From: Silene conica
Lineage: Eukaryota; Streptophyta; Magnoliopsida; Caryophyllales; Caryophyllaceae
NCBI GenBank assembly: GCA_029255685.2
Contig: CM055318.2
Coordinates: 17,117,001 to 17,181,000 of the forward strand
DNA length: 64,000 nt
Direction of reading: 5' to 3'
Position numbers and translations under genes: made by a program
The notes under the pieces: model-generated
Databases searched by the model: none
The model's input: the letters and a program-made list of their open reading frames with translations, nothing else
Told to the model about the DNA's origin: nothing
Shown here: one piece after another, positions 41,798-52,914 of the stretch
Position numbering within the stretch: the stretch's first letter is position 1
Layout: the number at the start of each line of letters is the position of its first letter

Positions 41798-42655
41798 TCC
41801 TAGGCAAACTTGTTTGGTGGGTTCATGCTAGTCCATCTAAACTTTGGGTACAGTGGGTTCATCATGTCTATCTTAAAGGAGCTTCTTGGTTGGAATACTT
41901 TCCTCCAACTCAATCAAGCTGGACTTGGAGAAAAATCTTCAAAGTTAAGAATCTGATGCATGATGCACTTGAGCAGCAAATATGGACTACAGTGCCTGGC
42001 AGAGAGTATACTGTTAGTAAAGGACATCAGTGGATGGCTACTACAGTTCCTAAAGTTTCATGTCATCATAACATATGGAACAAATGGACCATTCCCAAAC
42101 ATGGTTTCATTGCTTGTTTGTATAACCACAATGGGTTTAATACAAAGGATAAACTGTTCATGCTCAATATTAGTTCTGATAACAAATGTTGCATCTGTGA
42201 CCAGAGTGAAGAAAATGTTCATCACCTGTTCTTTAACTGTCATTACAGCAAACAGATCATGTACCAGTTACAGCAATGGACAGGGGTGAATCTAGCTCCT
42301 GCCAACAGGCAGAATTGAAAGCATCACTATACCAAACTCAAAAAGGGTATACTGAATAGCATTGTGAATGTTGCAGTTTACACAATTTGGCATCAGAGAA
42401 ATCTGTGCAGATATGACCAAAAGTTGCAGACTCCAGGAGTGTGTGTGTGTGTGTGAGCAAGATACAATCAGAACTCAGAATTCGTATTAAGCATCAGATC
42501 AAAGGGTCCCTCTCAACTAAAGATCAAACCCGGATTACTAAGCTTATGTAATAGAGTTTGTTTTTGTGATAAAGCTGTCATGTAGCTTTCGAATATGTAC
42601 TGATGTATTGGCCACCATTCTTTTAATATAATTTACATTTTACCCAAAAAAAAAC
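41798..42655 (+). pseudogene. 5'-truncated LINE fragment (zinc-binding RVT region) inserted in the CACTA element
   Basis: Translation of about 41800-42318 gives WRKIFKVKNL, then CCICDQSEENVHHLFFNC, the pattern of the zf-RVT domain at the C-terminus of plant LINE reverse transcriptases. A 3' tail and an A-run (42646-42654) follow. GTTGTCATA is present both before (41789-41797) and after (42660-42668), a 9-bp target duplication consistent with target-primed insertion. The first 40 residues of the open frame that covers it belong to the CACTA element, not to the LINE. It is a 3' fragment only and cannot be active. Confidence 0.8.
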
Positions 42656-43299
42656 AATCGTTGTCATAATTTCTATTGACAACGGTATAATGGTAACAAA
42701 ACCGTTGTTAAATGTTATATTGCAAGAAAACACGTTGTCATTCCTCCATATTGACTACGGTTCCAAAACCGTTATCTATTATATGGAACTTTGACAGCGG
42801 TTTTTTTTAATAAAAACGTTGTAACTGATATGAATTGGACAACGATTATCATCTGTTAACATTTAATTTTGGCAGTTTGAATAATAGATTAAATATGTCA
42901 ACGGTTCTTAAGCTTAATAAAACCGTTGTTAAATTATTATTTACAACGGTGTCTTTAGAACAGTTATCATTGTTATTCTTTTTTTAAAAAAAAATTAATT
43001 CTAGCAGCTGCTGAAATCTATTTTTGGGGTAGTGTTTCTGCTAATAGCATTCCAGCAGGTGTGCACTGCAAAAATTCAATTTTGCATCAAAATATTACAC
43101 CCAATGATCAATTAAACCCAGTTCTTATACAATAGTACAAACCAACAGATGATCCAAAGCCAACACACAACTTTCTCAGAAAACACAAAAGAAGCCATTG
43201 CACAAAGACTCTTATATACACGTACATAACACATGAGCAAACTATTGAGACTCCGCTATTGAAGCAACATAAGTGGCCCATATATTTCTCAACAGGGTG

Positions 43300-44215
43300 A
43301 TGTCCTCTGGCGAATAGTTAGGGAAATTGTTGAGTTTGAATGGAAACTACAATTCAAAATATACACAATCAAAATATAGAGAATACATGAGAGTATGCAT
43401 AATTGAATTCAATTTACGTACGAAATAGTTTTTAAATGACATTACCCGTGTCGGACATAAAAAGAGTCGAGTTTCCACTACGAGAAACAATTGAAGATTA
43501 CTTGAAAATTAGGTCAGTAGTAAAACATGACATCTGGCGAATAGTTGGGGGATTTGTTGAGTTTGAGTGGAAACTACGATTCAAAATATACACAATCAAA
43601 ATAGAGAGAATACATGGGAGTATACATAATTGAATTCAATTTACGTCTGAAATATTTTTTTAAATGACACTAATCGTGTCAGACATAAAAAAAAGTCGAG
43701 TTGCCGCTACGAATACGAGAAACACTTGAAGATTACTTGAAGATTAGGTCAGCAGTAAAACATGACATCTGGCGAATAGTTGGGGGCTTTGTTAAGTTTG
43801 AGAGGACTACAAATCAAAATATACACAATCAAAATAGAGAGAATACATGGGTGTATACAGAATTGAATTCAATTTACGTATGAAATAACTTTTGAATGAC
43901 ACTAACCGTGTCGGACATAAAAAAGTCGAGTTGCCTCTACGAGAAACACTTGAAGATTACTTAAAGATTCGGTCAGCAGTAAAACATGACATCCTTCACA
44001 TTGTCCTTGTTCCTAGGCAGCATTGCGATATATATGTGCATGTCTACTCTGAGTCATAACTCTTGTCAGACATAAAAATTTTGTGTTATCGCTACGAGAA
44101 ACACTTGAAGATTACTTGAATATTAGGTTAGCAGTAAAGCATGGCATCCTTCACATTGTCCTTGATCCCGGGCAACATTGTAACATGTGCATGTCTGCTC
44201 TGAGTCATATCCAGT
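43300..44215. repeat. About 225-235-bp minisatellite inside the CACTA element
   Basis: The block containing CTGGCGAATAGTT starts near 43307, 43534 and 43769. The neighbouring block with CATGACATC and GAGAAACACTTGAAGATTAC continues near 43985 and, diverged, 44140. Each unit also has GTGTCGGACATAAAA and ATGAATTCAATTTACGT-like words. The short open frames at 43436-43633 and 43701-43883 are repeat copies, not genes. Confidence 0.85.
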
Positions 44216-44268
44216 GCACTTGACGATCCGCTTTTTGGCATTGTCATTCTTTCCACATAGTAACGAGC

Positions 44269-44526
44269 TCAGAATACTGCCAGATGGACATAGTACGCTG
44301 GAGGGACTGGACGTTGGTAAGGATTGTTAGCAAAGATAAGGCATAATCTCCCAAGAGATGCTAAAAATTTGCTAGGATTTACGTGGTTTTGCATCTTCCT
44401 CCTCAGTGGCCTTAACCACCCAAGTTTAGGGTTTAAACCCTTTCCATTCTCATAATGAACTGGGAGAATGCAAGTAAAAGGTTGTGCATAATGAGAACAT
44501 GATTGTAGCTCCGGTTTACCAGCCAT
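44269..44526 (-). pseudogene. Unidentified coding fragment in the CACTA element
   Basis: This 85-residue minus-strand frame begins MAGKPELQSCSHYAQPF and includes RPVPPAYYVHLAVF. I do not recognise its family. A further cysteine-rich stretch (KCTGYDSEQTCTCYNV) can be read in another frame just downstream on the minus strand (about 44255-44180). At about 43330-43240 the minus strand reads NNFPNYSPEDITLLRNIWATY. Together these look like exons of a captured host gene whose intervening sequence expanded into the minisatellite. That reading is inference. Confidence 0.4.
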
Positions 44527-45264
44527 ATTTTAGAGAGATAAAATTAGAAAGATATTTAGAGAGTAAAATGTTTGGTATTTTTATTTCAACCTAGCGCATT
44601 GTGAAGGGCATATTAATAGAATTATTTTTGTCAAATTGAATACGGTATTTATTAAAGTTATTTTAAAGATCTACATGCAGTGGTCAAGTTGGTCAAATAG
44701 AATACTCTATTGACTACGGTTGAATTCAAAACCGTTATTTTTTAATAGAAAATAATAACGGTTATAGGAAATACGTAAATAACAACAGGTACCAAAAACC
44801 GTTGACAAGAGTGAATCTACAATGAGGTTTTGGGAACCGTCAAACGTTTTTTTATAATAGTTTGTTAAACAATCGTTGTCTAAGTATAATAACAACAGTT
44901 TTTCTGAGAATCTGTTATTGTTATGGCACGGTCTAGGTTTCCGTCAATATTTGAAAAAAGGTAATATATGTGCCTATAACCAACACATTGTTTAGATACA
45001 GAAGGACACAATATTGCAATCAAAAGATATACCCAAAGACCTTTTCAACTTATGAGTTACATACTCTTGTATTGATTCTTCAACTCCCACATTTTTAGAG
45101 CATCTATGTGCTGAAAACGTTTTTGGATTAGTATTATATATACTTATATAGAATGGTAGATAGTAATAGAACACTAGGCAAAATGTGAAATAAAATTCTT
45201 AGCGAACCAATCCCTGAACTGAAGAGAGTGCATTAGTCCTTTCACATAGTGGGTTACATAAATA

Positions 45265-45604
45265 TTAGCTCACCCGTCTTTTGAGTGAGCTGACACTCTC
45301 GATCAAATCGCTCTGCAATTTATAAGGGATCTCTTCATCGTAAAGATTAACGTCCGTATGGCTTTTGAACTCAATAAGTGCGTACCCAAGAAAACCACTT
45401 TTACCCCAAGCTGGATGGACCTTTTTAATGTTCTTATAACCGCATTGACGAAGCGAATCTCTCATCCAACTAAAACATCTCGAATAAGCCTTGCCATTGT
45501 CATCATATTTGATTGGAAGGTTGTGTACGTATAATACAAGTAATAGGATGGACATAGCGGATATTTGATTGTGATTCGGCGGGTTTAGAAGACGGCGCCG
45601 CCAT
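45265..45604 (-). pseudogene. Captured XS-domain gene fragment in the CACTA element
   Basis: The 96-residue frame (45555-45265) contains VHNLPIKYDDNGKAYSR, then SLRQCGYKNIKKVHPAWGKS and GYALIEFKS. This resembles the XS domain of the SGS3/FDM (IDN2-like) family, which binds double-stranded RNA and takes part in RNA silencing and RNA-directed DNA methylation. An upstream in-phase start, MAAPSSKPAESQSN (about 45603-45560), is in a different frame from the domain. A frameshift or a lost intron therefore separates them. The zinc-finger XS, coiled-coil and XH parts of a full protein are absent. It lies between CACTA subterminal repeats, so it was probably carried by the transposon. Confidence 0.55.
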
Positions 45605-46143
45605 GGTTTTCGAAGTATTATATTTTAAATTATATCGTAGGCTATATAATTAATTGAACTTTGAATTGATAGATATGTTAATTGATCATATTATAAGTGA
45701 TATTTATAGAGAAAAGTATGTAACGGGTAATAATAATCATGGTCAACACTCGACAAACAATTGTTCAATCCTAGACAAACATGCAACGATAATATTAAAC
45801 ATCGAAAAACGTTTTACAACGGTTATATTTAAACAGTGAATAATAAATAACCGCGGGTACAAATGAATCGTTATCAAACATATAACAACGGGTACTATAA
45901 GAGTCGTTGCTATTTGATATTTACCAACGGTTTTTGAAAAGTTGTGTTCTTATATTAGTAACAGTTTGTTTAATAACCGCTATTGAAGTTTAATAACAAC
46001 GGTTTTCTTGAGAAACCGTTATTGTTATATGGCAGTTTAAGTTTCTGCCAATATTTGGACAACGATAATTTAAGTGTCGTTATTATATGCATGAAACCGT
46101 TATGATAGGCTCGTTATTGATGGGCAGATTTGGTGTAGTAGTT

Positions 46144-47282
46144 GGTTTGTGTGAGTGGTACAAGTCATGATAAAGAAAACAAGGGAAATTGACAGAAAAA
46201 TCCCGTCAAAAACAACCTTTATCCGTTAGGAACGCACGTCACTATGACTTGTCACATAAAACGCGATCTTGACGAATTATCCGTCAGTAATACGGTTTAC
46301 ACACGGATTAGTGAAGAAAAATTTGTCACATTTTATGGGATTGACGTCAACATAAAATTGAGTTTTCTAACGGAAATTTCGTCAGTAAAGTTAATATTAT
46401 ATTGACTTTACTGACGTTTAGTCAGGACTTTCTTCTACGTTTGCTAGAAAGTCAACATTTTGTTGACTCTTCTAAAAGATTGTTCGTCAGAATTATCAAC
46501 AAAAGTTGACATTCCAAACGACTTTTCCGTCAAAATTGTCAACAAAAGTTGACATTCTTGATGGGTTTTCCGTCAGAAAATTAGGCCTGGATACAACAGC
46601 CTTGATGCCCAGCCACAATGCTCGTTTACATTGTTTTAAGCAAATCAAACACACCCAAAACCTACATAAACCAATACAATTGTCGACTGTGAAGCGGGAA
46701 TCTATTTTCGTGTCAACTGTAGGGGCGAGAGTCGATAGTAGCCAACAAAAAAACTAAAGAAAATCAAACACGATTTGGAAAAAAAAAAGTTCTTTAGATA
46801 GAAAATTTTGTCGAATTCGTATGTCTTACCAAAATAAATAAGCAATGTCTTTACATAACAACTAAAATATTAAGCCAAGATAATGTTTCTAACCAAAGTT
46901 AAAGACTTAACATACTAACCTAAAATATAGTCTAAAATACTTAGAGGATCAATGGTGCCACTACCTTCAAAGCTATATTCGTCGTCCGCGAAGTTAGCTC
47001 TATGATGTCGCGTAGGAAAACCAGAGTACGTGCCCTAGGGAAGAAATGTTTGCATCTCAGTGCAAGCCTTTTGCATGTCTGTCATTTGCTTTTGAATGGT
47101 ACAAAATTGATCTTGAGTGGTACAAACTTGTTGTTCAAGGGCTTCTCGCGACTCGCTCAATTTTTCAATCCGTCTCCATGTTGCTCAATTGCTCTTTTAG
47201 TTGAGTATTCACATTTGCGAATTGGGAAACCATGCTAGGTGCATAAGAGAAAGATCGAAGAGTGCCTTTGTTACAAGGAGGT
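46144..47282. mobile_element. Remnant of a second CACTA-like element
   Basis: Between 46180 and 46590 there are many CCGTCAG/CTGACGG-type words in both orientations (for example TTTTCCGTCA) alternating with AGTTGACATT. This is the look of a subterminal transposase-binding region. The rest is AT-rich with short frames only. It adjoins a transposase relic at 47283-47638. No intact termini were found. Confidence 0.4.
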
Positions 47283-47638
47283 TCATACCACACTTCAGCC
47301 ATTTAATTTATCCCCGCTCTCGAATAACCTCGATTTCTTGTCAAAGTCCTTGACAACGTTGTCGTACGACCGGAACTTGTCTAGAGCCTCTTTAGTGGGA
47401 GTTGGTTGACTTATTTGTTCCTTGTAAGCGATCTTCAAAACACGACAAATAAGAAAGATAGTGATATATATTTGAGAGTTAAATATATACAATAAATATT
47501 ACCGTTATTTCTAAGAAAAAAATTTAATCGATTAGGGAATTTTACGTATGTCTTAGCAGCTCGTGGATGAACCCACTCACCCTTACTATTTTTCTTGGTA
47601 TTCTCAAATGACTTGTATGGTGCGGCCGATTCACCCAA
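47283..47638 (-). pseudogene. Plant transposase fragment (Ptta/En/Spm type, Transposase_24-like)
   Basis: Minus-strand frames give KKNSKGEWVHPRAAKTYVKF (47638 leftward) and, in another frame, QPTPTKEALDKFRSYDNVV (about 47440-47295). A KxxGxWVxxRAxxxYxKF segment is typical of the short C-terminal transposase domain carried by plant CACTA elements. The two pieces are separated by about 100 bp of AT-rich sequence in the position of an intron. Only a relic remains. Confidence 0.5.
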
Positions 47639-48109
47639 AAAATAGCATAATAAACAAGGAGGAGATTAAGGCTGCTGCTGGTGAGATTGGACCGGATCTC
47701 CGGATCCGGTTTCCAATTTTTGAAAAAACCGGTATACCGGTTTAAACCGGTTCGGTATCGGTTCCTTGAAATCCAATTTTTTTAAAAACCGGGTACCGCT
47801 TCGGATTGTAAAACCGGTGCGGTATACCGATTTTGCTCATCCCTAATTGGAAGTTAAAGTTATGAGAGAGAAAATTTAATAAAGCATTAAATGTATGTTG
47901 GGTGAGTGTTTCCTTGGTTTTAATCTCAGCCATTAGTTTTGTTTTGATCCAATGGTATAGATTAGGACTTAAGGACTTAACCAAATATGTGGACTCATTT
48001 GATCTCCTCTCTCTCTCTCTCTCTATAGAAGTGTGTATTAGAAATTCAAATATAATTATTTAAATGATATATTTTTCATGATTGTAAAAAATAACAATAA
48101 AAAACACTT
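47639..48109. other. Intergenic stretch with CCGGT-rich MITE-like relic and CT microsatellite
   Basis: Positions about 47690-47850 are packed with ACCGGT, GGTATACC and AAACCGGTT palindromes and end AAATCGGTATACC on the minus strand beside TAGGGATGAGCAAAA. This resembles the terminus of hAT-type MITEs. A CT repeat lies at 48004-48024. No gene is seen. Confidence 0.35.
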
Positions 48110-48138
48110 TGTAATACTCCTCCCATTAAGCTGTTGGG

Positions 48139-48244
48139 TACTCGGTCGAGTAGGTCGTACTCAAGCGAGTACTCGAGTTTTGAGGTTCTAGCAGATTCTG
48201 CCTATGGGTTACTTAGTCGAGTATAGGTGATACTCGGTCGAGTA
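48139..48244 (+). repeat. Two pairs of TACTCGGTCGAGTA near-palindromes in LTR E
   Basis: Copies lie at 48139-48152, 48158-48171, 48210-48223 and 48231-48244. The second and third are imperfect. Confidence 0.8.
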
Positions 48245-48338
48245 CCCGGTCTGGTAACGGTTCCACGAAGGTTTGATTAGAATGTACAGGGTTATATTTT
48301 ATATCATTTCATTCTGTCACACTTTCATAATAACTTTT

Positions 48339-49610
48339 TCTTGGAAACTAAGGTAGTCTTTACTAACTAGTTCAAGTTATTAGTCTTACTAATTATACTA
48401 ATTAATCTCATATTAATATAGTTTAATCGATCTTAATCTTATGCATGCAAAAGAGATGCGGAAAGTTAAAGAAACGAGTTCTTACAACCGGTCCAAGTAA
48501 GTGCTAGGACGATCCTCCACGGAGCAACCAAAATAGCTTGCCTCCTTTACGTTGCACCCAAGACCTACCCTTAAACACCGAATGCAAGCACGGACTAGGT
48601 GAACGAGCAAACGGTTTCGCCTTAATCAAGCTCTAATTATTTTAGAGCCTTAACCGAAATATTGTAATACTTGTTATATTATCAAAATAATATTGTGAGG
48701 TTTTATTATCTTTCTCACACTAGAATTTCTATTGTGAGCATCAACTAAGAATGAGCTTGTGGTGTGTCTTACACATTTTAAAGCAAGAGGATGGGAGTGG
48801 GTTAATGATGCCGTGTGGGTTAAGCCCTAGGGAAGGGTTAGAGCCAATTTTAGCTTACCCTTAAACTTAGGCTCTAGTGCTAATAATTAGGGAGTTAAGG
48901 CTATGTCATCATTTTGTCTTTTAAAAATGATTTAAGCAATTAATCACCCCATAAAACAAAACCACACGGTCCATTAACTTGTAAAATGGACTTCATTTTA
49001 TAATTATATTTTGTACAAATAACAAAATGTAACATCCCATGTCACAAATTATTTGTATTAATTTTAAATAAAGATTTATCAAATAAATATTATTTCAAAA
49101 TTAATTAAATCATATTTAACAAAATTAAATTAGTAATTCGTAATTACCGTCCCAATAAATGGTTATTATAATAATCGTCAATACGATATTTTTCAACGTT
49201 TGTTATAACCATGAACCATTCATATTCTAATTTCGACATTTCATAAACATCGATTAATTTTTGACAATTGATACGTTTCAATTTCAAATATAAATCTTAC
49301 GTTAAGATTCAACCTCTGATTACTTGATATACGGTTTTTAAGGAGATCAATTAATCCATATCATATACAATTGATTAATATATATATTTAAGGGGTCTGT
49401 CCTATAGGTGTGACCTAAAGGGATCAACTGACTACCACCGTCATACGACAGTAATGTTAAACTCTAGTCAGCCAATCATTACCGATTAATGTTGGTCAGT
49501 TGACTAAATCAATATTGGATCGTCCCTTGCATATTCATTTCATAAGATTTATGACAATGATTTTTATCACTGTCGTGATCGCACTATTGTTGAGGACACA
49601 TTTCCCAACA
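48339..49610 (-). repeat. 3' LTR of element C
   Basis: It is 1272 bp. It begins TCTTGGAAAC where the other copy has TGTTGGAAAC, so one terminal base has mutated after insertion. The other end is CCCAACA. Confidence 0.95.
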
Positions 49611-51013
49611 ATCTCCCACTTGTCCTCGACAAGTGTGCGTCACCAATTCTCTTGTCCTATTACGTCATCTCCCACTCAATGCAAGGTGTCTTCCAGGCCG
49701 TACTTGCATTTGATCATATCTTGAGCGGTTTTCTCGATCTGGAGATTTAACTGCTTTGACCGGAATTATCTACCATAGATACCTTCCGAGCGTGGCCACG
49801 CATTTTCAGTTAAACTTCTCCTCGAGATTTAAGACAACCCCGACGAGGGACTGGACAATTCCTATCCTACTGTTCCCTTCGACTAACACAGTCCATCATG
49901 ACCCAAAAGAAGCCCATTTGACCCCCTTTAACGGTTGATCGTAGAGCTAAAATCAAAGTCAATCTGAACTGTGTCACCTTGGGCGAACAGTCTCAAGTCT
50001 AAGAATCGACTTATGTGAATAATATAGTAGCTCTCGCCACGACCAAGCTAATTATAAAATTTCCAGAACTCTATAAGCGGTCACTAAATGCCCGACAAAG
50101 TGCCTCTTGCAGTCTGCCTATGTGATCGACTAGTCATCCCATATGACTCTATGACATTTGAACTTGTCATCAATCGCCTCACATTCTAGTCGCTTCGAGA
50201 CGTCACCTCATACAAGCGACTATGGGCTATACTAAGTTAATCCAGTTCACTTTACGGGGTTCAAATTGTCTCTTACAACCCATTTGGATTTTGACAAAAT
50301 ATAAATTGTGAGTTAATATTAATAATAATTATAACTCAAACGATAAGAGTGATTGTTATGTGTGAACCAACAATACGATATTGTTGCTCCACATAAACAA
50401 TCTTTGATGATCATACATCAATTTGTATTAATGGTTTGTTATGTGAATATACCCTATCTTCACATCTTTTTAAACCTACAAATTTCGGTTTCCTTTTGAT
50501 TCATATTATCTCGTATAATATGATCTAATTCAAGTACACTTCAAGTCTCTTATACTCGACTCGGGTCTCCTTACTTTAAGGAAAGCTCCCACTGCTTTCT
50601 TAAAACTCATGACATGTCATCAATATGAACATAGTCATACTGTACTAGAATTTATATTGTAGTTTACCTAGATTCGATCTACTAGTTCTCCTCGAGAAAC
50701 TTATATCGAAATAAGGTTTTGTTTCAACCTTTGGCATTTTAATCAAGGTTATATGAATTAACATTTTCATATCTCGGATTCAAATACAAACCTTGTTAAC
50801 TGATCGGTGACGTTTCATTATCATATAATAAACTCACTTATGATTTATGTTCTCAACATACATTTATCTAGAATTGAAAACCTTATATTCTTTAACCTTT
50901 AAAGAATCACCATTCTCTCTAAATGGTAGGTTTCGTTTTCTTAATAACTTTTCTCCCACTGAATTTCATATCACTATCTTTATAGTTAATAACTCCCACT
51001 GATTAGGTAATAT

Positions 51014-51192
51014 CTTCAAACATTTTCTCAACTCATAATGAACATTTCATTTTGATTTACTTCAAACATTTTCTCAACTCACAATGAACATTTCATTTTG
51101 ATTTATTTCAAACATTTTCTCAACTCATAATGAACATTTCATTTTGATTTACTTCAAACATCTTCTCAACTCGCTATGAACATTTCATTTTT
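51014..51192. repeat. 46-47-bp tandem repeat, four copies
   Basis: Units beginning TTCAAACATTTTCTCAACTC start at 51014, 51061, 51107 and 51153. Confidence 0.95.
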
Positions 51193-51322
51193 CATTTTCC
51201 TTTCCACGAGAACGGAAGATGATTTCTCCTCTAATATCTTTATAAAACAGAAACATTAACATCATGGAAACGATTTCCTTCCGTTAACACTCGCGGTTCC
51301 CTTTGTCCTTTCTAGGAACTAA

Positions 51323-51388
51323 TGACAACATATGGAACATTTCCTCTTTGTGTCATGACAACATATGGAACATTTCCTCTTTGTGTCC
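51323..51388. repeat. 33-bp tandem duplication
   Basis: GACAACATATGGAACATTTC plus CTCTTTGTGTC(A/C)T occurs twice in a row. Confidence 0.9.
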
Positions 51389-52121
51389 TCGCGTAGTTTC
51401 TTCTGTGTCCTCTCGTAGTTTCTTCTATCCAATTTTAGAGTTCTTCTCAATGACTCCTCATAGGACTCTTCTCAAGGATCCTATGTTTATTTCATTGGTT
51501 TACGGGCGTAGAATTTCTCCCACTCTATCCTTTAAAATAACCGTTATTTAAGAAGGATAGCATTTTTGCCCGTCAACAATGTATTGGATAAAGAATTATG
51601 TGAGTATTGAGATATTAACATATTCTTTCATTTAAGGTGAAAATCTTATAATGAACTAATGTTCTTATGTTTGAATTTGAAGTATTTCACGGGATGCAAT
51701 TCTCGTTTTAAGTAAGTCGAATTACTTTTATAATGATCATATCATATTACTCATGTTATATATCATATAAAAGCATTTTAAAACAACCAAACATGTTTGA
51801 TTAAGAACAAAAGGATGACTTGGGTGGAAAACCAAGTCACCACTAATACAACCATTGTTTCAACAAGATTCTTGTCATACAAGAAATACAAAGTTCTTAA
51901 ATTAAAATGCAAAAGAAAGAAGACATCAAAATGAAAATTAGAGCCATGCTCTTCATGTCTTCAATCTCGGATGCTACCATAGCCATCCATGGAATGAGCT
52001 TCAAGCTCTCCTTTCCTTTCTCCTTGCCCTAGATCTTGGAAAGAGTCCCTTTAAAACAATTAAAAAGGGTTAATATTAACAACTTGTATCATTATAAAAA
52101 GGTTAATCTTATAACATGAGT

Positions 52122-52914
52122 TTAAACAAGAATTATTACCAAAAGAGTGAACTTTTCAAGCTTTAGGTCGGCCAAATACATTGGACAATTCCGTTTCCAA
52201 TGCCCTATCTTCATGCAATAATGGCATTTATTTTCAACCTTTGAAGATGATGTGTTCATGGATGTCATTTTACCCTTTTCCTTTACCATTTCTCCTTTCA
52301 TGCTTCCTATTGCTCCTATTCTCAAGATTAAGTGTATTCTTCTCGGCACTTCGAATAAGTCCAAACTCCCTCTCTGCCCGTAAAGGCATATCAAGGAAGC
52401 GAAGAATTCGATCTATTATGACATAGTCAGGAGCTTGCACCTTTTGAATTTGCAAGATTTCAGATGGAACAACCGACTTAATCACATGAGAACTCATAGA
52501 TTGATCCTTATATGAATTTGGGTCAAACCATGCAGAAATTACTTCATGAAGCAAAGTCCTAGGAGTTTGATAAAACATATTCTTAAGCTTGGTGTAAATC
52601 TCATTTGCCGTGCTAAACATAATCATCCTTTCTTGGAGATCCGGCTCCAAAGAGAAAATGAGTATGTCCCTAAGAATATTTGACTCCTTCATATAGGCCT
52701 CATAGGCCTCACGAGTCTCAATCGTGGAATGAACAGTAGGAACAGGAGGAGCATCTTTTGTAAGGAAACGAATCTTATTGTCACCTTCCGCAGCTAAAAG
52801 TAATTGGGATTCCCAATCTTTGAAATTGGTGCCTTGCTTCCTAAGCTTGCAACGATTCATGAAAGATTGGAGCCATGAAACGTGATGTGGGAGTGGTGGA
52901 GCGTTATTTGCCAT
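52122..52914 (-). pseudogene. Copia gag gene of element C, frameshifted
   Basis: The first frame (52914-52270, 214 residues) begins MANNAPPLPHHVSWLQSF and contains the UBN2-type gag pattern (WESQLLLAAEGDNK, EAYEAYMKESNILRDIL, MIMFSTANEIYTKLKNMF). The zinc knuckle CHYCMKIGHWKRNC (about 52227-52186) and its continuation to 52122 are in another frame. A one-base shift near 52290, in the lysine/glycine-rich linker, therefore separates them. Gag packages RNA in Copia particles. Since no pol is present, this protein would at most serve mobilisation by a partner element. Confidence 0.85.

Larger units (their letters stand above)
41601..46140. mobile_element. Non-autonomous CACTA (En/Spm-type) transposon with captured sequence
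   Basis: The left end CACTACGCCAAAT and the right end ATTTGGTGTAGTA (complement TACTACACCAAAT) form CACTA terminal repeats. They extend imperfectly to AATAACGG, and the target duplication is GTT (41598-41600 and 46141-46143). Subterminal AACCGTTG/CAACGGTT words occur in both orientations throughout 41660-41790, 42655-43000 and 44700-46120, as expected for transposase binding sites. It is 4540 bp with no transposase. Inside are a LINE fragment, a minisatellite, an unidentified minus-strand coding fragment and an XS-domain fragment. One terminal base at the right end has decayed. Confidence 0.88.
49611..52121 (-). mobile_element. Non-coding 3' spacer of element C
   Basis: It carries the purine tract beside the LTR, scattered CTCCCACTG words and two short tandem arrays (51014-51192 and 51323-51388). 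The region where pol would be expected has no integrase or reverse transcriptase motif in any frame I read. Confidence 0.75.

Noticed and set aside
41677-42318. 213-residue frame as a host gene
   Set aside because: It starts in CACTA subterminal repeats and continues into a LINE zf-RVT fragment bounded by a target duplication.
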